DNA of 64,000 nucleotides. It comes from Winogradskyella marincola (GTDB lineage: Bacteria; Bacteroidota; Bacteroidia; Flavobacteriales; Flavobacteriaceae). Both the position numbers and the translations under genes were made by a program. Position 1 is the stretch's first letter, and each line of letters begins with the position of its first letter. This document shows positions 45,672 to 53,545 of the stretch, in pieces. The notes beneath the pieces are model-generated. The model was given only the letters and a program-made list of their open reading frames with translations, was not told the origin of the DNA and did not search any database. The stretch is from NCBI RefSeq assembly GCF_029624125.1, contig NZ_JARSBN010000004.1, positions 186,001 through 250,000 on the forward strand. The letters are read 5' to 3'.

Positions 45672-45692
45672 CTTCGGCTACGCTCAGCTACT
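45670..45692. repeat. CTTCGNCTNCGCTCAG-type repeat
   Basis: GACTTCGGCTACGCTCAGC overlaps the stop codon of the TonB-like gene. It matches the element at 53417 (ACTTCGACTGCGCTCAGTA) at 15 of 17 core bases. This is a third dispersed repeat family in the window. Confidence 0.6.
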
Positions 45693-45720
45693 AATTAATC
45701 TAACTAAACGTACTGTCATT

Positions 45721-46338
45721 TTAACTTAAAAGATTAACTAAGTCTTCAATTGTAGATTGTCCTTTATCCTTATTATACCATCGCTGTAAGTCTTCTTTAA
45801 ATTCTGGTGTTAGCCTACCATGTTGTGCTTTGTAAGTATTTACCATTTCGGTAGCAATTGCAGGTCTGGGACCAAAAGTATCTACAACTGTATTGGTATC
45901 GTTATCAACCATAATAAGTTTTGGAATAGACTTACCACCATTGGTTAAAAACTGATTCATTAAGTCCTCATTATCATCTCTAAGCACCACTTTTAGATCT
46001 ATGGCTTCATTCTGCTCAGCCACCTTATTAATAACAGGCATAATATGAGCAGCATCTCCACACCAGCTTTCGGTTAAAACTATCCAAGTTATATTTTTTG
46101 AATAAGCCGTTATCTTTTCTTGTGCGGCATCAGACAACTTAACTGTTTTATCCCAACGCTTCATGCGTCTATCATTCATTTTTGTGTACTCTACCAACGC
46201 TTCTGTTTTTTCTTTTCCGGTTGTAGATTGTGCTTCAACAAGGTTTGTAACCAGAGTTCTATATTCATCATAACTCATTGATGTATTTAAACTCTTTTTT
46301 ATAATATCTGTAACCATTGTGTTTTCTATAATTTCCAT
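45721..46338 (-). CDS. thioredoxin-family protein with a single active-site cysteine
   Basis: 205 residues from ATG 46338. A helical N-terminal ~90 residues (SYDEYRTLVTNLVEA, then RRMKRWDKTV) precedes a thioredoxin fold with WIVLTESWCGDAAHIMPVI, so the usual CxxC is CGDA with only the first cysteine. The cis-Pro loop is KSIPKLIMVD. This is the pattern of flavobacterial thioredoxin-like proteins annotated for resistance or BrxA-like thiol chemistry; a monothiol role is likely. An upstream ATG at 46374 adds 12 residues without support. Confidence 0.8.
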   Translation of the reverse strand: MEIIENTMVTDIIKKSLNTSMSYDEYRTLVTNLVEAQSTTGKEKTEALVEYTKMNDRRMKRWDKTVKLSDAAQEKITAYSKNITWIVLTESWCGDAAHIMPVINKVAEQNEAIDLKVVLRDDNEDLMNQFLTNGGKSIPKLIMVDNDTNTVVDTFGPRPAIATEMVNTYKAQHGRLTPEFKEDLQRWYNKDKGQSTIEDLVNLLS

Positions 46339-46446
46339 GCTAAATACCTTTTTATAGGTTATAATTTGTAACAAAAATAACTATGATTGTTTATTTATTA
46401 TGTGACACTTGTTACCTTAGTAGTGTAAAATTCTAAAACTTACAAA

Positions 46447-47010
46447 ATGACAAAACACAGATGTGGCTGGTGTGTTGGAGATCCGCTTTATGAAGCTTAT
46501 CATGACCAAGAATGGGGAGTTCCTGTATATGATGACGACACTTTATTTGAATTTTTAATTCTTGAAACTTTTCAGGCTGGACTAAGTTGGATTACAGTTC
46601 TTCGTAAGCGTGAAAACTTTAGAAAGGCTTTTGATGGTTTTGACTATAAGAAAATTGCAAACTACAAACAAGATAAGATTGATACATTACTTCAGAATGA
46701 AGGCATCATTAGAAACAAACTAAAAGTAAACGCTACGGTTACCAATGCGCAAGCTTTTATGAAAATTCAGGATGAGTTTGGTAGTTTTTCAAAATATATT
46801 TGGGGTTTTGTAGATGGAAAACCTATAAAAAACAGCATAGAAAACTATAAAGAAGCTCCTGCAAACACACCTCTTAGCGATGCTATAAGTAAGGATCTAA
46901 AAAAACGAGGATTTAAATTTGTAGGCACCACAGTAATCTATGCACACATGCAAGCTACTGGCATGGTAAACGACCATGAAGTATCTTGTTTTAGATATAA
47001 CGAGGTTTAA
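46447..47010 (+). CDS. tag: DNA-3-methyladenine glycosylase I
   Basis: Removes 3-methyladenine from alkylated DNA. Zinc ligands match E. coli Tag: Cys6 and His19 (RCGWCVGDPLYEAYHDQEWG) and His177/Cys181 (NDHEVSCFR). FQAGLSWITVLRKRENFRKAF is the HhH-associated block with the catalytic-site Glu nearby (LILETFQAG). Length 187 is normal. It forms a repair theme with the ATL protein at 9133, though the two are far apart. Confidence 0.95.
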   Translation: MTKHRCGWCVGDPLYEAYHDQEWGVPVYDDDTLFEFLILETFQAGLSWITVLRKRENFRKAFDGFDYKKIANYKQDKIDTLLQNEGIIRNKLKVNATVTNAQAFMKIQDEFGSFSKYIWGFVDGKPIKNSIENYKEAPANTPLSDAISKDLKKRGFKFVGTTVIYAHMQATGMVNDHEVSCFRYNEV

Positions 47011-47017
47011 AAAAACA

Positions 47018-47596
47018 ATGAAACTTAAAGCTTTCATCTTTTTACTATGCTTTTGTCAATTTGTTTTTTGCCAAACAAAAAACGAAAAAGAAGAGCGTAT
47101 ACCTTTAGCTGAATTTCCTGAAGCTGCTAAAGCGGTTATTAAAAACCTACCTGATGATTGCAAACGTTTAAAATTTTACAAAGAAACAGATGGCGAAAAA
47201 CAAAGTTTTGAGGTAAAGTTTAAATACAAAAGAAAACGCTACAGTCTGGAATTTTCTATAGATGGTAATATTGAAGACATAGAAGTTCTTACCAAATTAA
47301 AAAACATAGACGAGACCGTAAAAACCAAAATCGAAAACTATTTTGCATCCTCTTTTACTAAGCACAAGTTTATAAAAGTGCAAGAACAGTACATTTATAA
47401 TGTAAAATTAGACGCTAAAACTTTTGTAGATAACGTACTAAACAACAACTCATTAAAAGCGCCTAATTTTGAGATTATTGCTGAAGTTAAAACTGATAAA
47501 AAAAGAGACATTAGAGAGTTTATTTTTAATACATTTGGCGAATTTGTAAACTTTAGAATTTTAAATCCTACGTCATACGAGCATGTCTTATACTAA
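47018..47596 (+). CDS. secreted hypothetical, possibly PepSY-like
   Basis: 192 residues from ATG 47018, whose first 18 residues are a signal peptide (MKLKAFIFLLCFCQFVFCQ); a longer frame from 46976 lies inside tag and has no signal. The mature part begins EERIPLAEFPEAAKAVIKNLP and has FEVKFKYKRKRYSLEFSIDGNIEDIEV, which resembles PepSY-like domains. It overlaps the next gene by 14 bp and is probably co-expressed with it. Function unknown. Confidence 0.7.
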   Translation: MKLKAFIFLLCFCQFVFCQTKNEKEERIPLAEFPEAAKAVIKNLPDDCKRLKFYKETDGEKQSFEVKFKYKRKRYSLEFSIDGNIEDIEVLTKLKNIDETVKTKIENYFASSFTKHKFIKVQEQYIYNVKLDAKTFVDNVLNNNSLKAPNFEIIAEVKTDKKRDIREFIFNTFGEFVNFRILNPTSYEHVLY

Positions 47597-48266
47597 ATTT
47601 CTTTTAGTCGTCCTGGCATGTTTTGCTGGTATTAACACATTATTTTCACAATCTGAATTTGAAGGGTTAGGCGAAACAAGCTTTGCTATAAATACTGACA
47701 TTAGTAGTAATTATAAGGTAAATTTTGCTGTTCGTTCTCGATACTACTTATATCAAGATGATGATTTTAACTTTGAAAACAGACAACTCGATTTTGTACA
47801 TTTTTCAACCTTAAATTTAGACTACAACCATTCTATTAGTTTAGGAGTACAATACCGAATACGAGAGTCTATAGATGGTGACAGTAATGAGTTGCGACTA
47901 ACCCAACAATTTAACTATACAAAAAAGCAAGAAGACACACGTTTTGGGCATCGTGTACGATTTGAACAGCGAATTTTAGAAGATCTCACCATACTTAGGT
48001 CGCGCTATCGTTTTGCGTTAGATTTTCCACTTAATGGTGAAAAGTTAGACATTGGTGAAGCCTATTTTGTAGGTGCTATGGAAGCGCTTTTAAGTAATAG
48101 TAAAAATGAAAAACCAGAACTAGACCATAGAACAACAGCTCATATAGGTTGGTTGGTTTCAAAAACACTTAAGCTTCAGTTTGGCACAGAATATCGGTTT
48201 GAAGCCTTTAACCTTAATACAGAACAAAAACTATTTTTTTTAACTTCAGCTGTATTAAAAATCTAA
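47583..48266 (+). CDS. DUF2490-like outer-membrane protein
   Basis: 227 residues with a signal peptide ending LFSQ and an alternating, aromatic-rich beta pattern (VNFAVRSRYYLY, SISLGVQYRIRES, HRVRFEQRILEDLTILRSRYRFALDF) ending in a hydrophobic strand, as in DUF2490 barrels. It overlaps the preceding secreted protein by 14 bp, suggesting a paired envelope function, and its end overlaps the convergent aat gene by 4 bp. Confidence 0.75.
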   Translation: MSYTKFLLVVLACFAGINTLFSQSEFEGLGETSFAINTDISSNYKVNFAVRSRYYLYQDDDFNFENRQLDFVHFSTLNLDYNHSISLGVQYRIRESIDGDSNELRLTQQFNYTKKQEDTRFGHRVRFEQRILEDLTILRSRYRFALDFPLNGEKLDIGEAYFVGAMEALLSNSKNEKPELDHRTTAHIGWLVSKTLKLQFGTEYRFEAFNLNTEQKLFFLTSAVLKI

Positions 48267-48886
48267 AGAAACCTCAAAAATTCTGTTCGTGGTATTGAAC
48301 CTGCGCCTAAACTTTCAAGATGCTTTGTATGCACCTGACAATCTATGAGTTTATAATTTGAATTTTGCATAAAGGTTATAAAACCTACCTTACTGGCATT
48401 ACTAACTTTGGTAAACATACTTTCTCCGCAAAACACTTTGTTGCCCAAATCTACTCCATAAAGTCCACCAACTAACTCGTTATTTTGCCATACTTCTACA
48501 GATTTTGCATAGCCTAACTGGTGTAATTTTGTATAAGCTTTGGTCATTTGATCTGTAATCCAAGTACCATCTTGCCCTTCGCGCTTTGCTATTGAACAAT
48601 GCTCTATTACAGATTTGAAATCCTTATTTACAGTAACTTCAAACATATTCTTCCTTAAAATCTGCTTCATACTCTTTGAAATTTTTAAATTTTCTGGAAA
48701 TAACACAAATCTTGGATCTGGAGACCACCACAGTAATGGCTCGTCATCTTCAAACCAAGGAAAAATTCCTTTAGAATAAGCATGTATTAAGCGTTCTGAA
48801 GATAAATCGCCACCAACTGCCAACAAGCCTTCAAAAGTGGCTTCAGAAACATCTGGAAAGGCTATTTTTTGTGATAGCAATTGCAT
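48263..48886 (-). CDS. aat: leucyl/phenylalanyl-tRNA-protein transferase
   Basis: Adds Leu or Phe to N-terminal Lys/Arg of proteins, marking them for ClpS/ClpAP degradation. FPDVSEATFEGLLAVGGDLS (~9-28), YSKGIFPWFEDDEPLLWWSPDPR (~37-59) and the GGLYGVDLGNKVFCGESMF block are complete. Length 207 is normal. Monocistronic. Confidence 0.96.
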   Translation of the reverse strand: MQLLSQKIAFPDVSEATFEGLLAVGGDLSSERLIHAYSKGIFPWFEDDEPLLWWSPDPRFVLFPENLKISKSMKQILRKNMFEVTVNKDFKSVIEHCSIAKREGQDGTWITDQMTKAYTKLHQLGYAKSVEVWQNNELVGGLYGVDLGNKVFCGESMFTKVSNASKVGFITFMQNSNYKLIDCQVHTKHLESLGAGSIPRTEFLRFL

Positions 48887-48988
48887 TTTTTAGAGTTTTT
48901 ATGTAGTTTTTACTGTTAATAAAGGCTTTTGGTTTTGATAGTATAAGAATTTTATTGATATTTGACCTGATCTTTATTAAATAAATTT

Positions 48989-49018
48989 TTTGTTCATCAT
49001 TGCTTTTTTTTAAGTTTG
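48989..49018 (+). promoter_or_regulatory. promoter of a predicted orphan small RNA
   Basis: TTTG at 48989-48992 and the -7 box TAAGTTTG at 49011-49018 are 18 bp apart. No plus-strand gene lies downstream before the terminator at 49051. The rest of the 311-bp gap 48887-49197 holds only this unit and the DUF3127 terminator. Confidence 0.5.
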
Positions 49019-49022
49019 TTTG

Positions 49023-49080
49023 TGAAGATCAAACCTAAAACCACAATACTAAGTCCCAACTAACCATTGGGACTTTTTTA
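49023..49080 (+). ncRNA. predicted orphan small RNA of ~57 nt
   Basis: A -7 box at 49011 and an intrinsic terminator at 49051-49079 delimit a short plus-strand transcript between two minus-strand genes. It contains a 13-codon GTG-started frame (VKIKPKTTILSPN, 49022-49063) whose stop falls in the terminator loop; whether that is translated is open. No known RNA family recognised. Confidence 0.45.
49051..49079 (+). terminator. terminator of the predicted small RNA
   Basis: AAGTCCCAA (49051-49059), 7-nt loop, TTGGGACTT (49067-49075), then T residues to 49079. The U-run exists only for plus-strand transcripts. Confidence 0.8.
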
Positions 49081-49137
49081 TTTCTAATTGTTGAAATACA
49101 ATCTTAAAACTTACTGAGACTATTTATTTTATGATAT

Positions 49138-49174
49138 AAAAAAAGACTTGCTTTAAACAAAACAAGTCTTTTTT
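49138..49174. terminator. terminator of the DUF3127 gene (bidirectional)
   Basis: AAAAAAAGACTTG (49138-49150) and CAAGTCTTTTTT (49163-49174) across a 12-nt loop, 24 bp after the DUF3127 stop on the minus strand. Confidence 0.85.
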
Positions 49175-49197
49175 AATTTTATTAAAATCCTTTCGAA

Positions 49198-49575
49198 TTA
49201 GAAAGGTAGATCATCATGATCGTCTTCGTTTAAATTATTAACAGGCTCAAAAGCTTCTGTTGGTGGTACAGGTGGCATATCTCCGTTAGCGGCACCAGCT
49301 TGTAAAGCCTCTATTCTCCATCCTTGGATAGAGTTAAAATATTTAGTTTCCCCTTGTGGATTTACCCACTCACGTCCTCTAAGGTTAATATTAACTTTAA
49401 CCTGCTGTCCTGCTTGATAGTTATTTAATAAATCTGTTTTGTCCTGAACAAACTCAATCATAATATGTTGCGGATATTGCTCTTCTGTTGTTACTACAAC
49501 TTCTCTTTTTCTAAACCCATTGCTTCCAAAAGTTTGAGTCTCTCCAATCACCTTAATACGTCCTTGTACTTCCAT
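49198..49575 (-). CDS. DUF3127 SSB-like OB-fold protein
   Basis: 125 residues. The first ~95 form a predicted OB fold of the DUF3127 type (VQGRIKVIGETQTFGSNGFRKREVVVTTEEQYPQHIMIEF, then NINLRGREW and YFNSIQGWRIE). The tail is flexible and acidic and ends DDHDDLPF, closely like the DDDIPF tip through which single-stranded DNA-binding protein recruits its partners. A nucleic-acid-binding protein that plugs into the SSB interactome is inferred; it is not the canonical Ssb. Confidence 0.85.
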   Translation of the reverse strand: MEVQGRIKVIGETQTFGSNGFRKREVVVTTEEQYPQHIMIEFVQDKTDLLNNYQAGQQVKVNINLRGREWVNPQGETKYFNSIQGWRIEALQAGAANGDMPPVPPTEAFEPVNNLNEDDHDDLPF

Positions 49576-49707
49576 TTTTGCTTAATCTATAATTTAATTT
49601 TCTTTCTTTTTGCTCTCTACAATTAGAGATTTATATGTTCTTGGTCTCACAGAAACCATAATTCTGTAATGAATTTATGGTTGGTTTTCTATTCCAAAAT
49701 TTTCAAG

Positions 49708-50577
49708 CTACGAAAGTAATAACTTCCATGCACTTTCTACATCTCCATAGCTTAAATAATTTCTTGCCAGCTTATGTTTTTCTCTATGAGTAGAACTTTT
49801 TATTTCTGGATAACGCTCGCTAATATCATTTACAAACTGCTCTACATCATCATTTGAAGGCAATACATCTACATTGGCAAGCATGCCTAAGTCGTTACCT
49901 GTTAATATCATGCTATTTTTAACATGGTCTGGTAAATTATCTACACCAATTCCCATCGTTTTTAGCGGCTTCGGAATTTCAAAAAATCCACTTTTAGCTC
50001 TGCTGTAGTAACTACCTCCTGCTCTGGCAACTAAATCTAAAGCTTCTTGATTAATGGTATCATCTTCATTTAAAACCTCTTCTGATATATGAAGTTTTAC
50101 AACCTCACAAATTACCAAATTACCTGCACCTCCTTCGGTCCCTAACTTTACAACCTCATTAACTTTACACTCCATCTGTATAGGAGATTCTGCCACTCTA
50201 AATGGCTTCACTTCTTCAGAGGGTAACATGGTTAAACCTGCTTTTTCAAACTCGTTTACACCTTCCGGATACTCTGTGCTACTTAAAGACATTTGGTGAA
50301 CAATATCATAATTCACCACATTAATTACCACTTCACTAACGTCTTCTACATTTTCTAATGTATGCTTCGTTGTGTTATCTCTAACACGTCTGGCTGGAGA
50401 AAAAATTAACACTGGTGGATTGGCACTAAATACATTAAAGAAACTAAATGGAGATAAGTTTGGGTTACCATCTTTATCTATTGTACTAGCAAAAGCAATA
50501 GGTCTTGGTGCTACTGCACTTAATAAATAACCGTGTAATCTGCCTGTTGTAAGGTCTTTTGGACTGAATGAAACCAT
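49708..50577 (-). CDS. flavin reductase-family (flavoredoxin-like) protein
   Basis: 289 residues. FMN-binding split-barrel domain with SAVAPRPIAFASTIDKDGNPNLSPFSFFNVFSANPPVLIFSP (~19-60) and an extended C-terminal part (GGSYYSRAKSGFFEIPKP). Likely binds FMN and transfers electrons from NAD(P)H or a partner; physiological substrate unknown. Monocistronic. Confidence 0.87.
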   Translation of the reverse strand: MVSFSPKDLTTGRLHGYLLSAVAPRPIAFASTIDKDGNPNLSPFSFFNVFSANPPVLIFSPARRVRDNTTKHTLENVEDVSEVVINVVNYDIVHQMSLSSTEYPEGVNEFEKAGLTMLPSEEVKPFRVAESPIQMECKVNEVVKLGTEGGAGNLVICEVVKLHISEEVLNEDDTINQEALDLVARAGGSYYSRAKSGFFEIPKPLKTMGIGVDNLPDHVKNSMILTGNDLGMLANVDVLPSNDDVEQFVNDISERYPEIKSSTHREKHKLARNYLSYGDVESAWKLLLS

Positions 50578-50701
50578 GTAGCCTGTTGATTTTCAACAAA
50601 GATAATTATATTGCTGAGCGAATGAAAAAGTTTTACCGTTGTATCTAAACAATATTATTAACAGTTTTACATTATATTTAAAAAAGAAATTGCAATAACG
50701 A

Positions 50702-51862
50702 ATGTCCTTTAGCTCTAATCGTAATGTTATCCGTTGGGTTATTATAGCCTCTTCATTTATTATTATCTCACTTATTCTTTGGAATACGTATTCCTTTTTT
50801 CAAAAATTTAAAGCTGAAGAACGTGTAAAAATTAAAACCTGGTCTGTTGCTCAAAATAATTTTCTAAGAAGTGTTTATGAAAATTTAGATGAAGATGTTG
50901 ATCCGGTAACCACTCATGTACTTACCGAAACCACAACTAGCACACCAATGCTAGTTATTGATAAAAACGGAGACTATAATTCTATAAATTTAGATGAAGA
51001 AAAATTAAAAGATCCTGTATATGTTAATTATCTCATTACTAAATTTTCAAACGAAAATGAACCAATAGAAGTCATTGTTAAAGGTGAAGTATACCAAACC
51101 ATATACTATGGCAACTCTCCTCTTCTCAAAAAAATAGGCTTTTATCCACTCGCATTATTATTAATTATTATACTATTTGCAGCAGTGGTTTATTTCTTTT
51201 ACAGGAGCACTAAATCTGCAGAACAAAACAAGCTATGGACAGGTATGGCCAAAGAAACAGCCCACCAAATTGGCACTCCATTATCTTCTCTGGTTGGCTG
51301 GACAGAAATTTTGAAAACCGAAAATGTAAATCCTGAGTATATTACTGAGATTGAAAAAGATATCGATCGACTACAAACCATTACTGATCGTTTTAGCAAA
51401 ATTGGATCCGCACCAACTCTAGAAACTTTAGATTTAGTTGAAGTTACAACATCCTCGTATGAGTACTTAAAATCCAGATCCTCAAAACTTATTAATTTTG
51501 AAATTGAACTTCCTACTAATGAGATTCCTGTAAAGCTTAATGCGCAATTGTTTAGTTGGACGATTGAGAACTTAGTAAAAAATGCCATTGATGCCATGAA
51601 AGGTAAAGGCGACTTAAAGCTCAATATCTCTCAAATAGAAAAGCAAGTTTTTGTAAACATTACAGATACAGGCAAAGGGATTCCTAAACAACTTTTTAGT
51701 AAAATATTTGAACCAGGATACACCACAAAAAAACGTGGTTGGGGACTTGGATTATCGTTGGCTAAACGTATTATTGAAGATTATCATAAAGGAAAGATTA
51801 AAGTCATTCAGTCTGAAATTGGTAAAGGCACAACCATACAAATTGCCTTAAAAGCTATTTAG
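50702..51862 (+). CDS. membrane sensor histidine kinase
   Basis: 386 residues. Two transmembrane helices (~11-33 and ~146-167) flank an extracytoplasmic sensor of ~110 residues with a PAS/Cache-like pattern (MLVIDKNGDYNSINLDEE). The H-box is ETAHQIGTPLSSLVGW, phospho-acceptor His188, and the ATPase boxes are NLVKNAIDAMKG, DTGKGIP and GWGLGLSLAKRII. No response regulator is adjacent, so it is an orphan kinase. HQIGTPL-type kinases of this layout are common in Flavobacteria. Confidence 0.88.
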   Translation: MSFSSNRNVIRWVIIASSFIIISLILWNTYSFFQKFKAEERVKIKTWSVAQNNFLRSVYENLDEDVDPVTTHVLTETTTSTPMLVIDKNGDYNSINLDEEKLKDPVYVNYLITKFSNENEPIEVIVKGEVYQTIYYGNSPLLKKIGFYPLALLLIIILFAAVVYFFYRSTKSAEQNKLWTGMAKETAHQIGTPLSSLVGWTEILKTENVNPEYITEIEKDIDRLQTITDRFSKIGSAPTLETLDLVEVTTSSYEYLKSRSSKLINFEIELPTNEIPVKLNAQLFSWTIENLVKNAIDAMKGKGDLKLNISQIEKQVFVNITDTGKGIPKQLFSKIFEPGYTTKKRGWGLGLSLAKRIIEDYHKGKIKVIQSEIGKGTTIQIALKAI

Positions 51863-51916
51863 AAAACAGCATTTAGTTTAAAATTTATTTAGAAAACATA
51901 TTAAGTTTGCGAAAAA

Positions 51917-51965
51917 AACAATCGCTCAACCTCAAGCACAAAAAACACTGATATTGAGCGTTTTA
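51917..51965 (+). terminator. weak terminator candidate
   Basis: CGCTCAA (51923-51929) pairs with TTGAGCG (51954-51960) and is followed by TTTT, with a 24-nt loop. It lies between the kinase and the zinc-ribbon gene, and its right arm contains the TTG of the next promoter. Confidence 0.35.
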
Positions 51966-51985
51966 AAAAAAATATTTTAAATTTG
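51954..51985 (+). promoter_or_regulatory. promoter ending 3 nt before a start codon
   Basis: TTG at 51954-51956, 21 bp, then -7 box TAAATTTG at 51978-51985. The ATG of the zinc-ribbon gene follows at 51989, so transcription would begin at or inside the start codon region. Confidence 0.5.
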
Positions 51986-51988
51986 GGT

Positions 51989-52345
51989 ATGGGTTCATCA
52001 AAATACTTTACACTAAAAGAAGCAAGACTGAGTAATAACTGTCCGGAATGTTACTCTAATGATGGTCTAGAAATTACCTTTAAACAAAAACTAACCGAAA
52101 ACATCTTTTATAAAGCTATAACACCAGAAACCTCTTTTCAGATGCACTGTTATAGTTGTAATACTACAATATTTCCCGTGCGTTGGACCGATGATATAGA
52201 ACGTGTTGTAGAATATCAGCAACGTGCTGTAAAGCCTAGACCAAAATCTATAAAATTAAAACCTTTAGCTTGGGCTTTTATTGGTTTTGATTTGCTGATT
52301 GTAACTCTGGTGATTCTATTTGCTACAGGTGTAATTTCTTTTTAA
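51989..52345 (+). CDS. zinc-ribbon membrane protein
   Basis: 118-119 residue protein. Two CxxC knuckles (NNCPECYSND near 17-20 and HCYSCNT near 53-56) form a zinc ribbon; a basic linker (KPRPKSIKLKP) leads to one C-terminal transmembrane helix (~95-115). A TTG at 51983 could be read as start but overlaps the -7 box, so ATG 51989 is preferred. Function unknown; tail-anchored topology with the ribbon in the cytoplasm is inferred. Confidence 0.75.
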   Translation: MGSSKYFTLKEARLSNNCPECYSNDGLEITFKQKLTENIFYKAITPETSFQMHCYSCNTTIFPVRWTDDIERVVEYQQRAVKPRPKSIKLKPLAWAFIGFDLLIVTLVILFATGVISF

Positions 52346-52386
52346 TTAAAAGAAACTCTCAATACAATTAGCCACAACACTCATGA

Positions 52387-52779
52387 TTAACTAAAATTGT
52401 CAGCAATTTTTTTGGCGATAGTTTCAAACGCTTCTGAAGTCAATTTTTCTTTATGGGTAAAACGTGCATTTTCCATAGTATGAAGCGGTATTAAATGTAC
52501 ATGTACATGTGGTACTTCTAGACCGATAACTGACATCCCTACACGTTGGCACGGAATTACCTTTTCTATCGCTAAAGCTACACGTCTTGAAAACTGCATT
52601 AAACCCATGTAAGTTGCCTCGTCTAAATCAAAAATTTTATCAACCTCTTTTTTAGGAATACAAAGCGTGTGGCCTTTTGAGTTAGGATTAATATCTAAAA
52701 ACGCATAAAAATCTTCTGTTTCAGCTACTTTGTAAGATGGAATTTCACCATTAATAATTTTTGTAAAGAGTGTGGCCAT
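52387..52779 (-). CDS. HIT-family nucleotide hydrolase/transferase
   Basis: 130 residues. The histidine triad is HVHVHLIPLH near 90-99, and the N-terminal IINGEIPSYKVAETEDFYAFLDINPNSKGHTL block is that of HINT-type purine nucleoside phosphoramidases. Follows greA on the same strand but is separated from it by a strong palindromic terminator. Confidence 0.93.
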   Translation of the reverse strand: MATLFTKIINGEIPSYKVAETEDFYAFLDINPNSKGHTLCIPKKEVDKIFDLDEATYMGLMQFSRRVALAIEKVIPCQRVGMSVIGLEVPHVHVHLIPLHTMENARFTHKEKLTSEAFETIAKKIADNFS

Positions 52780-52806
52780 TGTTAAGCATTTAATCTATTC
52801 TATAAA

Positions 52807-52842
52807 TATAAAAAGATTCCTTAATTAAGGAATCTTTTTATA
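52807..52842. terminator. 36-bp perfect palindrome, greA terminator
   Basis: Two 18-bp arms (TATAAAAAGATTCCTTAA at 52807 and its exact reverse complement from 52825) meet without a loop. With A/T runs on both sides it functions as a terminator on either strand, most simply for greA on the minus strand. A smaller hairpin ATTTCTGT/ACAGAAAT lies at 52860-52880. Confidence 0.8.
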
Positions 52843-52883
52843 AATCTTATAATTCTAGGATTTCTGTTTTGCACAGAAATTTG

Positions 52884-53357
52884 TTACCTAGATATCTCTA
52901 AAATATCAAATTTTAAGATACCATTTGGCACTTTTATTTCTGCTATATCACCCACAGACTTACCTAATAAACCTTTACCTATTGGTGAGTTTACAGAAAT
53001 CTTACCAGAAGCCAAATCAGCTTCACTCTCTGCTACCAAGGTATAGGTCATTTCCATACCGTTGGTTTGGTTTTTTATCTTCACTTTAGATAAGGCCAAC
53101 ACTTTAGAAGTGTCTAACTGAGACTCATCAATAACACGAGCATTTGCTAAAGTTTCTTCCATTTTAGAAATCTTCATTTCAAGCATACCTTGCGCTTCTT
53201 TAGCTGCATCGTATTCAGCATTTTCACTTAAATCGCCTTTATCTCTTGCTTCTGCAATGGCTTGAGATGCCTTTGGACGCTCAATATCTTTAAGATGATT
53301 TAATTCTTCTCTTAACTTTTTTAATCCTTCTGCTGTATAATAAGATACTTTACTCAT
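52884..53357 (-). CDS. greA: transcription elongation factor GreA
   Basis: Rescues backtracked RNA polymerase by stimulating transcript cleavage. N-terminal coiled coil (YYTAEGLKKLREELNHLKDIERPKASQAIAEARDKGDLSENAEYDAAKEAQGMLE) with the acidic GDLSENAEYDAA tip, then the FKBP-like C-terminal domain (SVGDIAEIKVPNGILKFDILEI). Length 157 is normal. Confidence 0.97.
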   Translation of the reverse strand: MSKVSYYTAEGLKKLREELNHLKDIERPKASQAIAEARDKGDLSENAEYDAAKEAQGMLEMKISKMEETLANARVIDESQLDTSKVLALSKVKIKNQTNGMEMTYTLVAESEADLASGKISVNSPIGKGLLGKSVGDIAEIKVPNGILKFDILEISR

Positions 53358-53405
53358 AATTCATTCGTTTAAATATTGAAATCTCTAGCGCAATTTCAAA
53401 AAAGA

Positions 53406-53478
53406 TCCCGAAACATACTTCGACTGCGCTCAGTACGAGAATTCGGGACTAAAGAAAAAATCTCGCGCTAACGAGATT
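53406..53478. repeat. nested inverted repeats upstream of greA
   Basis: TCCCGAA (53406) and TTCGGGA (53442) bracket ACTTCGACTGCGCTCAGTA, a copy of the element at 45670. A separate hairpin AATCTCG-CGCTAA-CGAGATT follows at 53459-53478. Together they fill most of the gap between the divergent greA and lipoprotein genes. Confidence 0.65.
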
Positions 53479-53545
53479 GTAACACAAATATACAAATATT
53501 TAATCTATCGTTGAAATAATTGTAATTTGCGATAAAAATTTTTTA

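Noticed and set aside
52807..52842. 36-bp perfect palindrome as an operator or recombination site
   Set aside because: Position after greA and flanking A/T runs fit a terminator; no recombinase or regulator is adjacent.
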